Shown: positions 14,930 through 22,532 of the stretch, piece after piece
How positions within the stretch are numbered: position 1 is the first letter of the stretch
Layout of the letters: every line of letters starts with the position of its first letter
Assembly: GCF_000308695.1 (NCBI RefSeq)
Contig: NZ_BAGG01000100.1
Span: 1-34,315, forward strand
DNA length: 34,315 nucleotides
Reading direction: 5' to 3'
Source: Nocardia takedensis NBRC 100417
GTDB lineage: Bacteria; Actinomycetota; Actinomycetes; Mycobacteriales; Mycobacteriaceae
Notes under the pieces: generated by a model
Databases searched by the model: none
Told to the model about the DNA's origin: nothing
What the model saw: only the letters and a program-made list of their open reading frames with translations
Translations under genes and position numbers: made by a program

Positions 14930-14943
14930 CAGCCTAGAGGCTG
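14930..14943. promoter_or_regulatory. palindrome and -10 box between divergent crotonase and GST-like genes
   Basis: CAGCCT-AG-AGGCTG is a perfect inverted repeat (6-bp arms, 2-base centre). Its left half supplies, on the minus strand, TAGGCT (14936-14931), a -10 box exactly 6 bases before the crotonase ATG, so a bound dimer would block that promoter. The partner gene starts 19 bases to the right. Confidence 0.45.
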
Positions 14944-14962
14944 CGTCTGCGAAACTGTCCCG

Positions 14963-15985
14963 GTGACCAAGTCGGCATCCGAGTCCGGTTCCTACGTCGA
15001 ACCCGGCGAGTTCAAGCGCGATACCAACTACATCACCACCCGCATCACCGCCGACGGCCGCGACGGGTATCCGGTCGAGGCCGGGCGCTACCGCCTCGTC
15101 GCCGCGCGCGCGTGCCCGTGGGCCAACCGCACACTCATCGTGCGCCGCCTGCTCGGCCTCGAGGACGCGCTGTCGCTGGGCCTGTGCGGGCCGACCCACG
15201 ACAAGCTGAGCTGGACCTTCGACCTCGACCCGGGCGGGGTCGATCCGGTGCTGGGCATCCCACGCCTGCGCGACGCCTATCTGGCGCGGTTCCCGGACTA
15301 CCCGCGCGGCATCACCGTGCCCGCGATCGTGGACATCCCGACCGGCCAGGTGGTCACCAACGACTACGCGCGGATCACGCTGGACTTCTCGACCGAGTGG
15401 ACCGCGCACCACCGCCCCGGCGCGCCGGAGCTCTACCCCGAGGAACTGCGCGCCGAGATCGACGAGGTGAGCCTCGCGATCTTCCGCGACGTCAACAACG
15501 GCGTGTACCGCTGCGGGTTCGCCGGCGCCCAGGACGCCTACGACGCCGCCTACGACCGACTGTTCGCGCGCCTGGACCTGCTCACCGAGCGACTGGCCGA
15601 GCAGCGGTACCTGGTGGGCGACACCATCACCGAGGCCGACGTGCGCCTGTTCACCACCCTGGTCCGCTTCGACCCGGTCTACCACGGACACTTCAAGTGC
15701 AACCGCAGCAAACTCGACGAGATGCCGGTGCTGTGGGCCTACGCGCGCGACCTGTTCCAGACCCCGGGTTTCGGCGACACCATCGACTTCGGGCAGATCA
15801 AATCGCACTACTACGAGGTGCACCGCGACATCAACCCCACCGGGATCGTGCCCAAGGGGCCGGACCTGGGCAACTGGCTGACCCCGCACGGCCGCGAATC
15901 GCTGGGCGGTCGCCCGTTCGGCGACGGCACCCCGCCCCCGCCGCCGCGCGAGGGCGAACAAGTCCCCCCGCTGGAGCGCGCGTAA
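14963..15985 (+). CDS. glutathionyl-hydroquinone reductase-like protein (xi-class GST fold)
   Basis: A 340-residue protein of the ECM4/YqjG family. A thioredoxin-fold domain carries the catalytic Cys51 in ARACPWANRTLIV (usually CPWAHR), followed by the family WTFDLDPGGVDPV and VPAIVDIPTGQVVTND segments. The helical domain has NNGVYRCGFAGAQDAYD and ADVRLFTTLVRFDPVYHGHFKCN, both characteristic. The enzymes reduce glutathionyl-hydroquinones. Actinobacteria of this group use mycothiol, so a mycothiol-dependent analogue is likely. A Pro-rich tail (PPPPPREGEQVPP) ends the protein. GTG 14963 is the preferred start; no ribosome site is visible. Confidence 0.88.
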   Translation: MTKSASESGSYVEPGEFKRDTNYITTRITADGRDGYPVEAGRYRLVAARACPWANRTLIVRRLLGLEDALSLGLCGPTHDKLSWTFDLDPGGVDPVLGIPRLRDAYLARFPDYPRGITVPAIVDIPTGQVVTNDYARITLDFSTEWTAHHRPGAPELYPEELRAEIDEVSLAIFRDVNNGVYRCGFAGAQDAYDAAYDRLFARLDLLTERLAEQRYLVGDTITEADVRLFTTLVRFDPVYHGHFKCNRSKLDEMPVLWAYARDLFQTPGFGDTIDFGQIKSHYYEVHRDINPTGIVPKGPDLGNWLTPHGRESLGGRPFGDGTPPPPPREGEQVPPLERA

Positions 15986-16009
15986 CCGGGTATATCCCCC
16001 ACGCACGGG

Positions 16010-16032
16010 GAACCGAACGCGGCGCGCGGTTC
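16010..16032 (+). terminator. possible terminator of the GST-like gene
   Basis: GAACCG (16010-16015) and CGGTTC (16027-16032) form a 6-bp stem with an 11-base GC-rich loop, 25 bases after the stop codon. There is no T-tract. Confidence 0.3.
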
Positions 16033-16041
16033 GTTGCCGTG

Positions 16042-16072
16042 TTGGGCCGAGGACGTTTCGGTGCCATAGAGT
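16042..16072 (+). promoter_or_regulatory. possible promoter of the ABC-transporter operon
   Basis: TTGGGC (16042-16047), a 19-base spacer and TAGAGT (16067-16072) precede the membrane-associated gene. The expected leader of about 30 bases would contain AAGGGG (16094-16099). Confidence 0.35.
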
Positions 16073-16109
16073 TCAGCCCGCGAAGTGAGATCGAAGGGGT
16101 GCATTGCCG

Positions 16110-16841
16110 ATGAGAACCGGCGCGATGGAGAAGACCGTGATCGCCCTGCTCGAGAACGGCTCGAAACTACAGTCGCCCGCGGTGGACCGATACATCGCCA
16201 TGCTGCGGCGCTCGAACCCCGACGACACCCCCGCCCAGATCATCGCCAGGCTCGAGCGCCAGTACCTGCTCGCGGTCACCGGCAGCGGCACCGCGGCGGG
16301 CGCGACCGCCGCCATGCCCGGCGTCGGCACCGTCGCCTCGCTGGCCACGATCACCGCCGAGACGGCGTTCTTCCTGGAGGCCTCGGCGCTCTACACCCTG
16401 GCCATCGCGGCCGTGCACGGCATCGCGCCCGAGGCCAAGGAGCAGCGGCGCGCGCTGGTGCTCGCGGTCGTCCTCGGCGACGCGGGCATGGACATCGTGG
16501 AGAAGTCGGTCGGACATTCGGCCAAGAACTGGGGCACCCTGCTGGCCACCCGGGTCCCGGGCCTGTCCGGCATGAACGACTCGCTGATGAAGCGGTTCCT
16601 GGTGCGGTTCCTGACCAAGCGGATGGCGCTGATGGCGGGCAAGGTCATCCCGATGGGGATCGGCGCGGTCATCGGCGGCGTCGGCAACCGCGCCCTCGGG
16701 CAGACCACGATCGGCAACGCCCACAAGGCTTTCGGGCCCGCGCCGCGCACCTGGCCCGCACCACTGCACCAGATCGTCGAAGCCGATCCGCTCACCGCGA
16801 TCGATCGGCCCCGGAAGCGGAAACCCACGGACCCGCGATGA
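16110..16841 (+). CDS. uncharacterised membrane-associated protein, EcsC-like in pattern
   Basis: A 243-residue protein that I cannot assign firmly. A helical N-terminus (MEKTVIALLENGSK) is followed by a long hydrophobic Gly/Ala stretch with two or three possible membrane helices (about 50-105: LLAVTGSGTAAGATAAMPG, ETAFFLEASALYTLAIAAVHG). Then come a charged helix, a second hydrophobic part (KVIPMGIGAVIGGVG, about 190-205) and a basic tail. The spacing of hydrophobic and Gly segments recalls EcsC-family proteins. TTG 16104 is closer to the ribosome site (AAGGGG ends at 16099) and adds two residues. It overlaps the ABC ATPase gene (ATGA), so it may help that transporter. Confidence 0.65.
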   Translation: MRTGAMEKTVIALLENGSKLQSPAVDRYIAMLRRSNPDDTPAQIIARLERQYLLAVTGSGTAAGATAAMPGVGTVASLATITAETAFFLEASALYTLAIAAVHGIAPEAKEQRRALVLAVVLGDAGMDIVEKSVGHSAKNWGTLLATRVPGLSGMNDSLMKRFLVRFLTKRMALMAGKVIPMGIGAVIGGVGNRALGQTTIGNAHKAFGPAPRTWPAPLHQIVEADPLTAIDRPRKRKPTDPR

Positions 16842-17821
16842 GTTCCGCACGTCCGGCCTTCGCCGCCCGCGGGTTGAGCAAGAGCCACCCGTCGGGTCCG
16901 GTCGTGGAGAACGTCTCGTTCACCGTCGCCGCGGGCACCTGCACCGCGTTGGTCGGGCCCGCGGGCGCGGGGAAGTCCACCGTGCTGCGGATGCTGCTGG
17001 GCCTGGTGCGCCCCACCTCGGGGACGGCCGCGGTGGGTGTGCGCGGAGCGGCGGCGCGCATCGGCGGCGGCGGGCCCGTCGGCGCGGTGCTCACCCCGCG
17101 CGGCCTGCACCCGCTGCGCTCGGCGCGCGAGCACCTGGCGATCCACGCGGCCGCCGCGCGGGTGCCCGACGCGCGGATCGCCGACCTGCTCGACGCGGTC
17201 GGGATGACCGAGCACGCCGACGCGCCCGCCGACGAACTCAGCGCCGGTCAGCAGACCAGGGTCGCCGTGGCCACGGCGACCCTGGCCGACCCGCCGCTGC
17301 TGGTCCTCGACGAGCCGAGCGACGGACTCGACCCGGGCGAGCGCGGTTGGCTGCACGAATTCCTGCGCCGCCACCTGCGCCGCGGCGGCACGATCCTGCT
17401 CGCCGAACGCTCGCTGGCGGCGGCGGTGCCGCTGGCCGACGATCTGGTCGTCCTGAGCGAAGGCGCGGTGGTCTACGAGGGCACGCCCGCCAAACTGCGG
17501 CGCGGCTACCCCGACCGCATCGTGGTGGCGGCCTCGGTCCCGGTCGCCCTGGCCACGGCGCTGGCCGCGCGCGGGTACACCGACACCGTCATCCGGCCCG
17601 ACGGCAGACTGGCCATCGCCGAGGCGAGCGAGGCCCAGATCCTCGACATCGCCCGCGCGGCGCATGTGCGACTGGATTCGGTGACGCCCGATCCGATCCA
17701 CCCCGACCGGGTCCTGGCCTCGCTGACCACGCCCCGCGCCTCCGCCGCGCCGCATTTCGCACCCCCCGCACCGATGCCCCCTGCCGCCCGGCAGCCGATG
17801 CCCTACGGAATCCCACGGTGA
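16838..17821 (+). CDS. ABC transporter ATP-binding protein with altered switch motifs
   Basis: A 327-residue single nucleotide-binding domain followed by a C-terminal extension ending in a Pro/Ala-rich tail. Walker A is GPAGAGKST (about 42-50), and Walker B with the catalytic Glu is LLVLDEPSDGLDPG. The signature is LSAGQ instead of LSGGQ. The H-loop, where a His after the next strand senses the gamma phosphate, reads TILLAERSLAAA with no His. The Q-loop region VLTPRGLHPLRSAREHL follows the actinobacterial pattern without an obvious Gln. ATG 16838 overlaps the previous stop, and the end overlaps the permease start (GTGA), so the three genes form one unit. It probably powers the adjacent permease; the direction and cargo are unknown. 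Confidence 0.9.
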   Translation: MSSARPAFAARGLSKSHPSGPVVENVSFTVAAGTCTALVGPAGAGKSTVLRMLLGLVRPTSGTAAVGVRGAAARIGGGGPVGAVLTPRGLHPLRSAREHLAIHAAAARVPDARIADLLDAVGMTEHADAPADELSAGQQTRVAVATATLADPPLLVLDEPSDGLDPGERGWLHEFLRRHLRRGGTILLAERSLAAAVPLADDLVVLSEGAVVYEGTPAKLRRGYPDRIVVAASVPVALATALAARGYTDTVIRPDGRLAIAEASEAQILDIARAAHVRLDSVTPDPIHPDRVLASLTTPRASAAPHFAPPAPMPPAARQPMPYGIPR

Positions 17822-18600
17822 TCCCCCTCCTGCCCCCGGACCTGCTGCCCGCCGTCACCTCCGAGGCGCGCAAGGCGAGCACGCTGCGCTCGAATCTGAT
17901 CCTGGTCTGCGCGCTGCCCGCGGTGGCGCTCGTCGCCGGCGCGCTGACGGCGCTGATCTCCGGGCCGGTCGACCCGAAGTCCGACCCGGTCACCGGTGCG
18001 GCCTCGATCGGCCTGTACCTGGCGATCGCCGTCACGGTGGTGGCGGCGGCCTGCTACGGCGCGCTCGCCACCGGCGCGGAGTTCCGCTTCGGCGGTTTCC
18101 CGCTCACGGTGCTGTTCACCGGGGACCGCGACCGGGTCGTGGCCGCGAAGTACCTGGTGGTCGGCGGTTCGGTGCTGGCGGCCGCCGTCGTGGTCGAACT
18201 GGTCGGCTTGCTGGCCCTGCTGGGCTTCGGGCACGACAAGGTCGAGGTGGGGCTGTCGCTGTTCGCGGTGCTCGGCGGCGGTCTGCTCGCGGCCGTCTGC
18301 TGGAGTCTGATCGGGGCGGGCCTGGCGCTGCTGCTGCGCCGCGCGGGGGCGGCCGTCGCGCTGATCCTGGGCTGGCTGCTGGTGGCCGAACCGCTGGTCT
18401 GGGTGGTGGCCCAGGCGATCGGCGCGGGCGGACTGGCGACGCTGCTGCCCGGTTCGGCCACCATCGCCACCGTCGCGGTCGGCTCGTTCCCCGACAGCGA
18501 CATCCTCGCGCCGACACCGGCCGCGCTGGTGGTGCTGCTGGTGTGGACGGTCCTGGCCGCGGGCGCGGGCTGGAACGCCTTCCGCGGGCGCGATCTCTGA
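17818..18600 (+). CDS. ABC transporter permease (six-helix, ABC-2 type)
   Basis: A 260-residue integral membrane protein with six clear hydrophobic helices (LILVCALPAVALVAGALTAL; IGLYLAIAVTVVAAACYGAL; YLVVGGSVLAAAVVVELVG; a long pair around LLAAVCWSLIGAGLALLL; AVALILGWLLVAEPLVWVV; AALVVLLVWTVLAAGAG). The segment TGAEFRFGGFPLTVLFTGDRDRVVAAKYL is typical of ABC-2 permeases, in which an amphipathic helix before helix 3 meets the ATPase. GTG 17818 forms a GTGA overlap with the ATPase stop, so the pair is stoichiometrically coupled. The ATPase and permease together would make a small exporter of unknown cargo. Confidence 0.88.
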   Translation: MIPLLPPDLLPAVTSEARKASTLRSNLILVCALPAVALVAGALTALISGPVDPKSDPVTGAASIGLYLAIAVTVVAAACYGALATGAEFRFGGFPLTVLFTGDRDRVVAAKYLVVGGSVLAAAVVVELVGLLALLGFGHDKVEVGLSLFAVLGGGLLAAVCWSLIGAGLALLLRRAGAAVALILGWLLVAEPLVWVVAQAIGAGGLATLLPGSATIATVAVGSFPDSDILAPTPAALVVLLVWTVLAAGAGWNAFRGRDL

Positions 18601-18615
18601 CCGTCGCCGAATCCG

Positions 18616-18630
18616 CCCGCACGCTGCGGG
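18616..18630 (+). terminator. possible weak hairpin after the ABC permease
   Basis: CCCGCA-CGC-TGCGGG forms a perfect 6-bp stem 15 bases after the permease stop, followed by AATAAT and not a T-tract. It may only attenuate read-through into the fused exporter. Confidence 0.3.
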
Positions 18631-18664
18631 AATAATCGGGTGTCACCGGTAGGTCGTACCGTCG

Positions 18665-21600
18665 GTGGATGTGAATGGGGGCATCGAACAGAACACCGGG
18701 GCGAACACGACCGGGCAGCCCGGCTGGATTCGCAGGCTCACGGCGGCCTCGCTGCGCTACCGCGGCACGCTCGCGGGCATCGCGGGGGCGGTCGCGCTGG
18801 GCGCGGTGGTCGAGATCGCCGCGCCGCTGCTGACCAAACGGGCCGTCGACGCGGCGGGGGTCGGCGATACCGCCGTCATCGGCGTGGTCGCCGCGCTGCT
18901 GGCACTGCTGGCCGTCGGTAGGTTCGTCGCCTCGCTGGGTCGGCGGGTGCTGGCGGGTCGGCTCTCGCTGGACGTGCAGCACGCCATGCGCGTCGACCTG
19001 CTGGCCTCGCTGCAACGGCTCGACGGCGTCGGCCAGGACACCTTGCGCACCGGTCAGGTCGTCTCCCGGTCGATCACCGACCTGCAATTGGTGCAGGGCC
19101 TGGTCGCGATGGTGCCGTGGTCCGCCCTGGCACTGCTGCAATTCGTGCTCGCCGCCGCGGTGATGGTGTGGCTCTCACCGCCGCTGGCGCTCGTCGCGCT
19201 GCTCGTGGTGCCCGCGATCGCGGTCGTGGTGCACCGGATGCGGCCTCGGCTGTACGCGGCCACCTGGTCGGCCCAGCAGCGGGCCGCGGATCTGGCCCAG
19301 CACGTCGAGGAGACGGTCACCGGGGTCCGGGTGGTCAAGGGTTTCGGGCAGGAGTCCCGGATGGTCGACATCCTGGAACGCCACGGCCGCGACCTGTACG
19401 CCGAGCGGATGCGCGCCGCGCGCATCGACGCCCGTTTCGCGCCGGTGGTCGCGGCCGTCCCGCAGGCGGGCATGGTGGCGGTGATCGTGGTCGGCGGTCT
19501 GTTGGCCGTGCACGGCGCGATCGGCCTCGGCACCTTCCTGGCCTTCGCCGCCTACGTCGCCACGATGACGGCCTCGGCCCGCACGCTCACCGCGGTCGTG
19601 GTGATGGCCCAGCTCACCAGGGCCGCGGCCGAACGCGTGTACCAGGTCATCGACACCGCCCCGGTGCTCACCGATCCGCCGCGGCCCGTACCGGTGCCCG
19701 AGGGGCCGCTGGGCCTGGACATCCGCGGTCTCGGCTTCGCCTTCACCCCCGACCAACCCGTGCTGCGCGATCTGGACCTGACGGTGCGACCGGGCGAGAC
19801 GGTCGCGATCATCGGTCCGGCGGGCTCCGGCAAATCCACCCTCGCCCTGCTGCTGCCGCGCTTCTACGCGCCCGACGCGGGCAGCGTCCGACTGATCGGC
19901 CACTCCCCCAACGGGGAACCGATCTCGGTCGACATCGCCGACGTCGCCGCCCACGAACTGCGCGAAGCGGTCGGCGTGGTCTTCGACGACCCGTTCCTGT
20001 TCTCCGACACCATCGCCGCCAACATCGCCCTGGGCCGCCCCGAGGCCACCGACGCCGAGGTCCGCCGGGCCGCCGAACTGGCCGCGGCCGACGAATTCAT
20101 CACGGCGCTGCCCGACGGCTACGACACGGTCGTCGGTGAACGCGGGCTCACCCTGTCCGGCGGGCAGCGGCAACGCATCGCGCTGGCCAGAACGCTGCTG
20201 GCCCGCCCGCGGGTGCTGATCCTGGACGACGCGACCTCCGCCGTGGACGCGGTGACCGAGGCCGCGATCTTCGACCGCCTGCCCGATCGCGGACAGCGCA
20301 CCACGCTGATCCTCGCGCACCGGGAATCCACCCTGGCCCAAGCGGATCGGGTCATCCGGCTGCCCGCACCCGCGATCGTCGGTCGCCCCGCCGGCGAACT
20401 CGTCGTCGCCGACCGGCCGCCCAGCGCGACTGCCGGGCCGGGCAACTGGTCCGGGATCACCGCCGCGCTGAGCGCCACGCCGGAACTGCGCGCGGCCATC
20501 GCGAAACTGCCGCCCGCCACCGAGCGCCCCGCCGACGACGCCGCGAACCTGCGCGAACCCGATCCGGGGTTCCGGCTGGCCCGGCTGCTGCGGCCGGTGC
20601 GCCTGCTGGTGCTGCTCGTGGTCACCCTGCTGGCCGCCGACGCGCTGGTCGGCATCGCCTTCCCGCCGCTGGTGCGCTTCGCCATCGACAGCGGCGTCAC
20701 CCACGCCGACACCGGTGTGCTGTGGCGGGCGGCGGGCATCGGAATCGTCCTGGTCGCCGCGGGCCTGGTGGTCGGCGCGATCACCACGATCCTGACCGCC
20801 CGCACCGGCGAACGGGTGCTGTTCGGGCTGCGCGTGCGCAGTTACGCGCACCTGCAACGGCTGGGCCTGGACTACTACGAGCGCGAACTGTCCGGCAAGA
20901 TCATGACCCGCATGACCACCGACGTCGACGCGCTGTCCACCTTCTTGCAGACCGGCGTCGCCACCACCGTGATCGGCGTGCTGACCTTGGTCGGGATCGC
21001 GGTCGCGCTGCTGGTCATCGACGCCTCGCTGGCCGGAATCGTGTTGCTGGCGCTGCCGCCGCTGATCGTGGCCACCTGGCTGTTCCGGCGCTACTCCGAC
21101 ATCGCCTACACGGTGTCGCGGGAACGGGTCTCGCTGGTGAACTCGCATTTCACCGAGAACGTCACGGGGCTGCGCGCGGTGCAGGCCAACCGGCACGAAC
21201 CGGTCGCCGCGCGGCGATTCGCCGAATACTCCACGCGCTACCGGCATTCGCGGATGCGCGCGCAGTGGGCGATCGCCCTGTACTTCGCCTTCGTCATCAC
21301 CTGGGCCGATCTGGCGTTGGCCGCGGTCGTCTACGTGGGGGCCCGCGAGGTCGCCTCCGGGGCCACCACGGCGGGCACGCTCATCGCCTTCGTGCTCTAC
21401 CTGGAACTCCTGTTCGCCCCGATCATGCAGCTCTCGCAGGTCTTCGACGGCTACCAGCAGGCCCGGGTCGGCCTGCGGCGCATCGGCGAACTGCTGCGCA
21501 CCCCGTCCTCGATCGCCGCCGACCCCGCCGAACCGGTCGAGATCCCGGACGGGCTGCTGGGCGAGGTCGACGCCGAGGGAGTCCACTTCCGGTACGCGGG

Positions 21601-22306
21601 AGCCCGCGATCCCGCGCTCGACGGCGTCTCGCTGCACATCGCGGCCGGGTCGACGCTGGCACTGGTCGGGCCGACGGGCGCGGGCAAGTCGACCATCGTG
21701 AAACTGCTGGCCCGCCTCTACGATCTGCCGCGCGAGCGCGAGACGGGGGCGATCCGGGTCGACGGCGTCGACATTCGTGACATCCGTCTCGCCGACTACC
21801 GGGCTCGGCTGGGCATCGTGCCGCAGGAAGCTCACCTGTTCACCGGCGACGTGGCGAGCAACATTGCATTCGGACAACCATCGGCGAGCCCGGAACGCGT
21901 CGCCGCGGCCGCCGCGGCGGTGGGCGCGAGCGCCATGATCGCCGCCCTGCCGCTGGGCATGCGCCAACCGGTCGGCGAACGCGGGCGCGGGCTCTCGGCC
22001 GGTCAGCGGCAGTTGATCGCGCTCGCCAGGGCCGAACTGGTCGACCCGGATCTGCTGCTGTTGGACGAGGCCACCGCGACCCTGGACCAGGACACCGAGA
22101 CATCGGTGCTGGTCGCGAGCCGTTCGCTGGCCCGCGGCCGGACCACGGTGCTGGTCGCGCACCGGCTGGCGACCGCCGCGCGCGCCGACGTCATCGCGGT
22201 CGTGGACCACGGTCGTATCGTGGAAATCGGCTCCCACGACGAGCTGCTCGCCGCGGGCGGGCACTACGCGCGACTGTGGACGGCGGCCGAACCGGCGATG
22301 CGATGA
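18665..22306 (+). CDS. fused double ABC exporter (TMD-NBD-TMD-NBD) with one degenerate ATP site
   Basis: A 1213-residue protein joining two half-exporters: membrane domain 1 (about 25-320), NBD1 (about 345-565), a 60-residue linker, membrane domain 2 (about 645-940) and NBD2 (about 965-1210). In M. tuberculosis the nearest relatives I recall are the separate pair Rv1272c/Rv1273c. NBD1 has Walker A GPAGSGKST, signature LSGGQ, and Walker B ILDDATSA with Asp in place of the catalytic Glu; its Q-loop reads VVFDDPFLF. NBD2 has GPTGAGKST, signature LSAGQ, Walker B LLDEATATLD and H-loop VAHRL. Thus the canonical site (NBD2 Walker B with NBD1 LSGGQ) is intact and the other is degenerate, as in heterodimeric exporters. 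GTG 18671 is an alternative start. Its cargo is unknown. Confidence 0.92.
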   Translation: MDVNGGIEQNTGANTTGQPGWIRRLTAASLRYRGTLAGIAGAVALGAVVEIAAPLLTKRAVDAAGVGDTAVIGVVAALLALLAVGRFVASLGRRVLAGRLSLDVQHAMRVDLLASLQRLDGVGQDTLRTGQVVSRSITDLQLVQGLVAMVPWSALALLQFVLAAAVMVWLSPPLALVALLVVPAIAVVVHRMRPRLYAATWSAQQRAADLAQHVEETVTGVRVVKGFGQESRMVDILERHGRDLYAERMRAARIDARFAPVVAAVPQAGMVAVIVVGGLLAVHGAIGLGTFLAFAAYVATMTASARTLTAVVVMAQLTRAAAERVYQVIDTAPVLTDPPRPVPVPEGPLGLDIRGLGFAFTPDQPVLRDLDLTVRPGETVAIIGPAGSGKSTLALLLPRFYAPDAGSVRLIGHSPNGEPISVDIADVAAHELREAVGVVFDDPFLFSDTIAANIALGRPEATDAEVRRAAELAAADEFITALPDGYDTVVGERGLTLSGGQRQRIALARTLLARPRVLILDDATSAVDAVTEAAIFDRLPDRGQRTTLILAHRESTLAQADRVIRLPAPAIVGRPAGELVVADRPPSATAGPGNWSGITAALSATPELRAAIAKLPPATERPADDAANLREPDPGFRLARLLRPVRLLVLLVVTLLAADALVGIAFPPLVRFAIDSGVTHADTGVLWRAAGIGIVLVAAGLVVGAITTILTARTGERVLFGLRVRSYAHLQRLGLDYYERELSGKIMTRMTTDVDALSTFLQTGVATTVIGVLTLVGIAVALLVIDASLAGIVLLALPPLIVATWLFRRYSDIAYTVSRERVSLVNSHFTENVTGLRAVQANRHEPVAARRFAEYSTRYRHSRMRAQWAIALYFAFVITWADLALAAVVYVGAREVASGATTAGTLIAFVLYLELLFAPIMQLSQVFDGYQQARVGLRRIGELLRTPSSIAADPAEPVEIPDGLLGEVDAEGVHFRYAGARDPALDGVSLHIAAGSTLALVGPTGAGKSTIVKLLARLYDLPRERETGAIRVDGVDIRDIRLADYRARLGIVPQEAHLFTGDVASNIAFGQPSASPERVAAAAAAVGASAMIAALPLGMRQPVGERGRGLSAGQRQLIALARAELVDPDLLLLDEATATLDQDTETSVLVASRSLARGRTTVLVAHRLATAARADVIAVVDHGRIVEIGSHDELLAAGGHYARLWTAAEPAMR

Positions 22307-22333
22307 AACGCCGGCTGTGGGACGGACGACACT

Positions 22334-22367
22334 GTCCGGAAGGGTAGGAATATTCTCGTTCCCGGAC
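22334..22367. promoter_or_regulatory. nested inverted repeats upstream of kgd
   Basis: GTCCGG (22334-22339) and CCGGAC (22362-22367) flank the near-concentric palindrome GAATATTC (22348-22355). Within it TATTCT (22351-22356) could be a -10 box. A second candidate, TATCCT (22433-22438), lies nearer kgd. The 226-base gap before kgd is otherwise featureless. Confidence 0.35.
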
Positions 22368-22532
22368 GAGTACCGACAGGTGCGTTCAGGGATGTCCGGC
22401 GGTGGATGGCCTCGCCGATTTGCCGCTGGGCCTATCCTCGATAAGGGCGCATCGGCGCGCATCCGCCGATCCCCGTGCCGGGCACGTCACAAACGTCGCA
22501 GCGCGAAGAACGAAATGAGGCGAACACCTGCT

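Noticed and set aside
19175..22462. A 1095-residue minus-strand open frame
   Set aside because: It is antisense to the fused ABC exporter with composition typical of a shadow frame.
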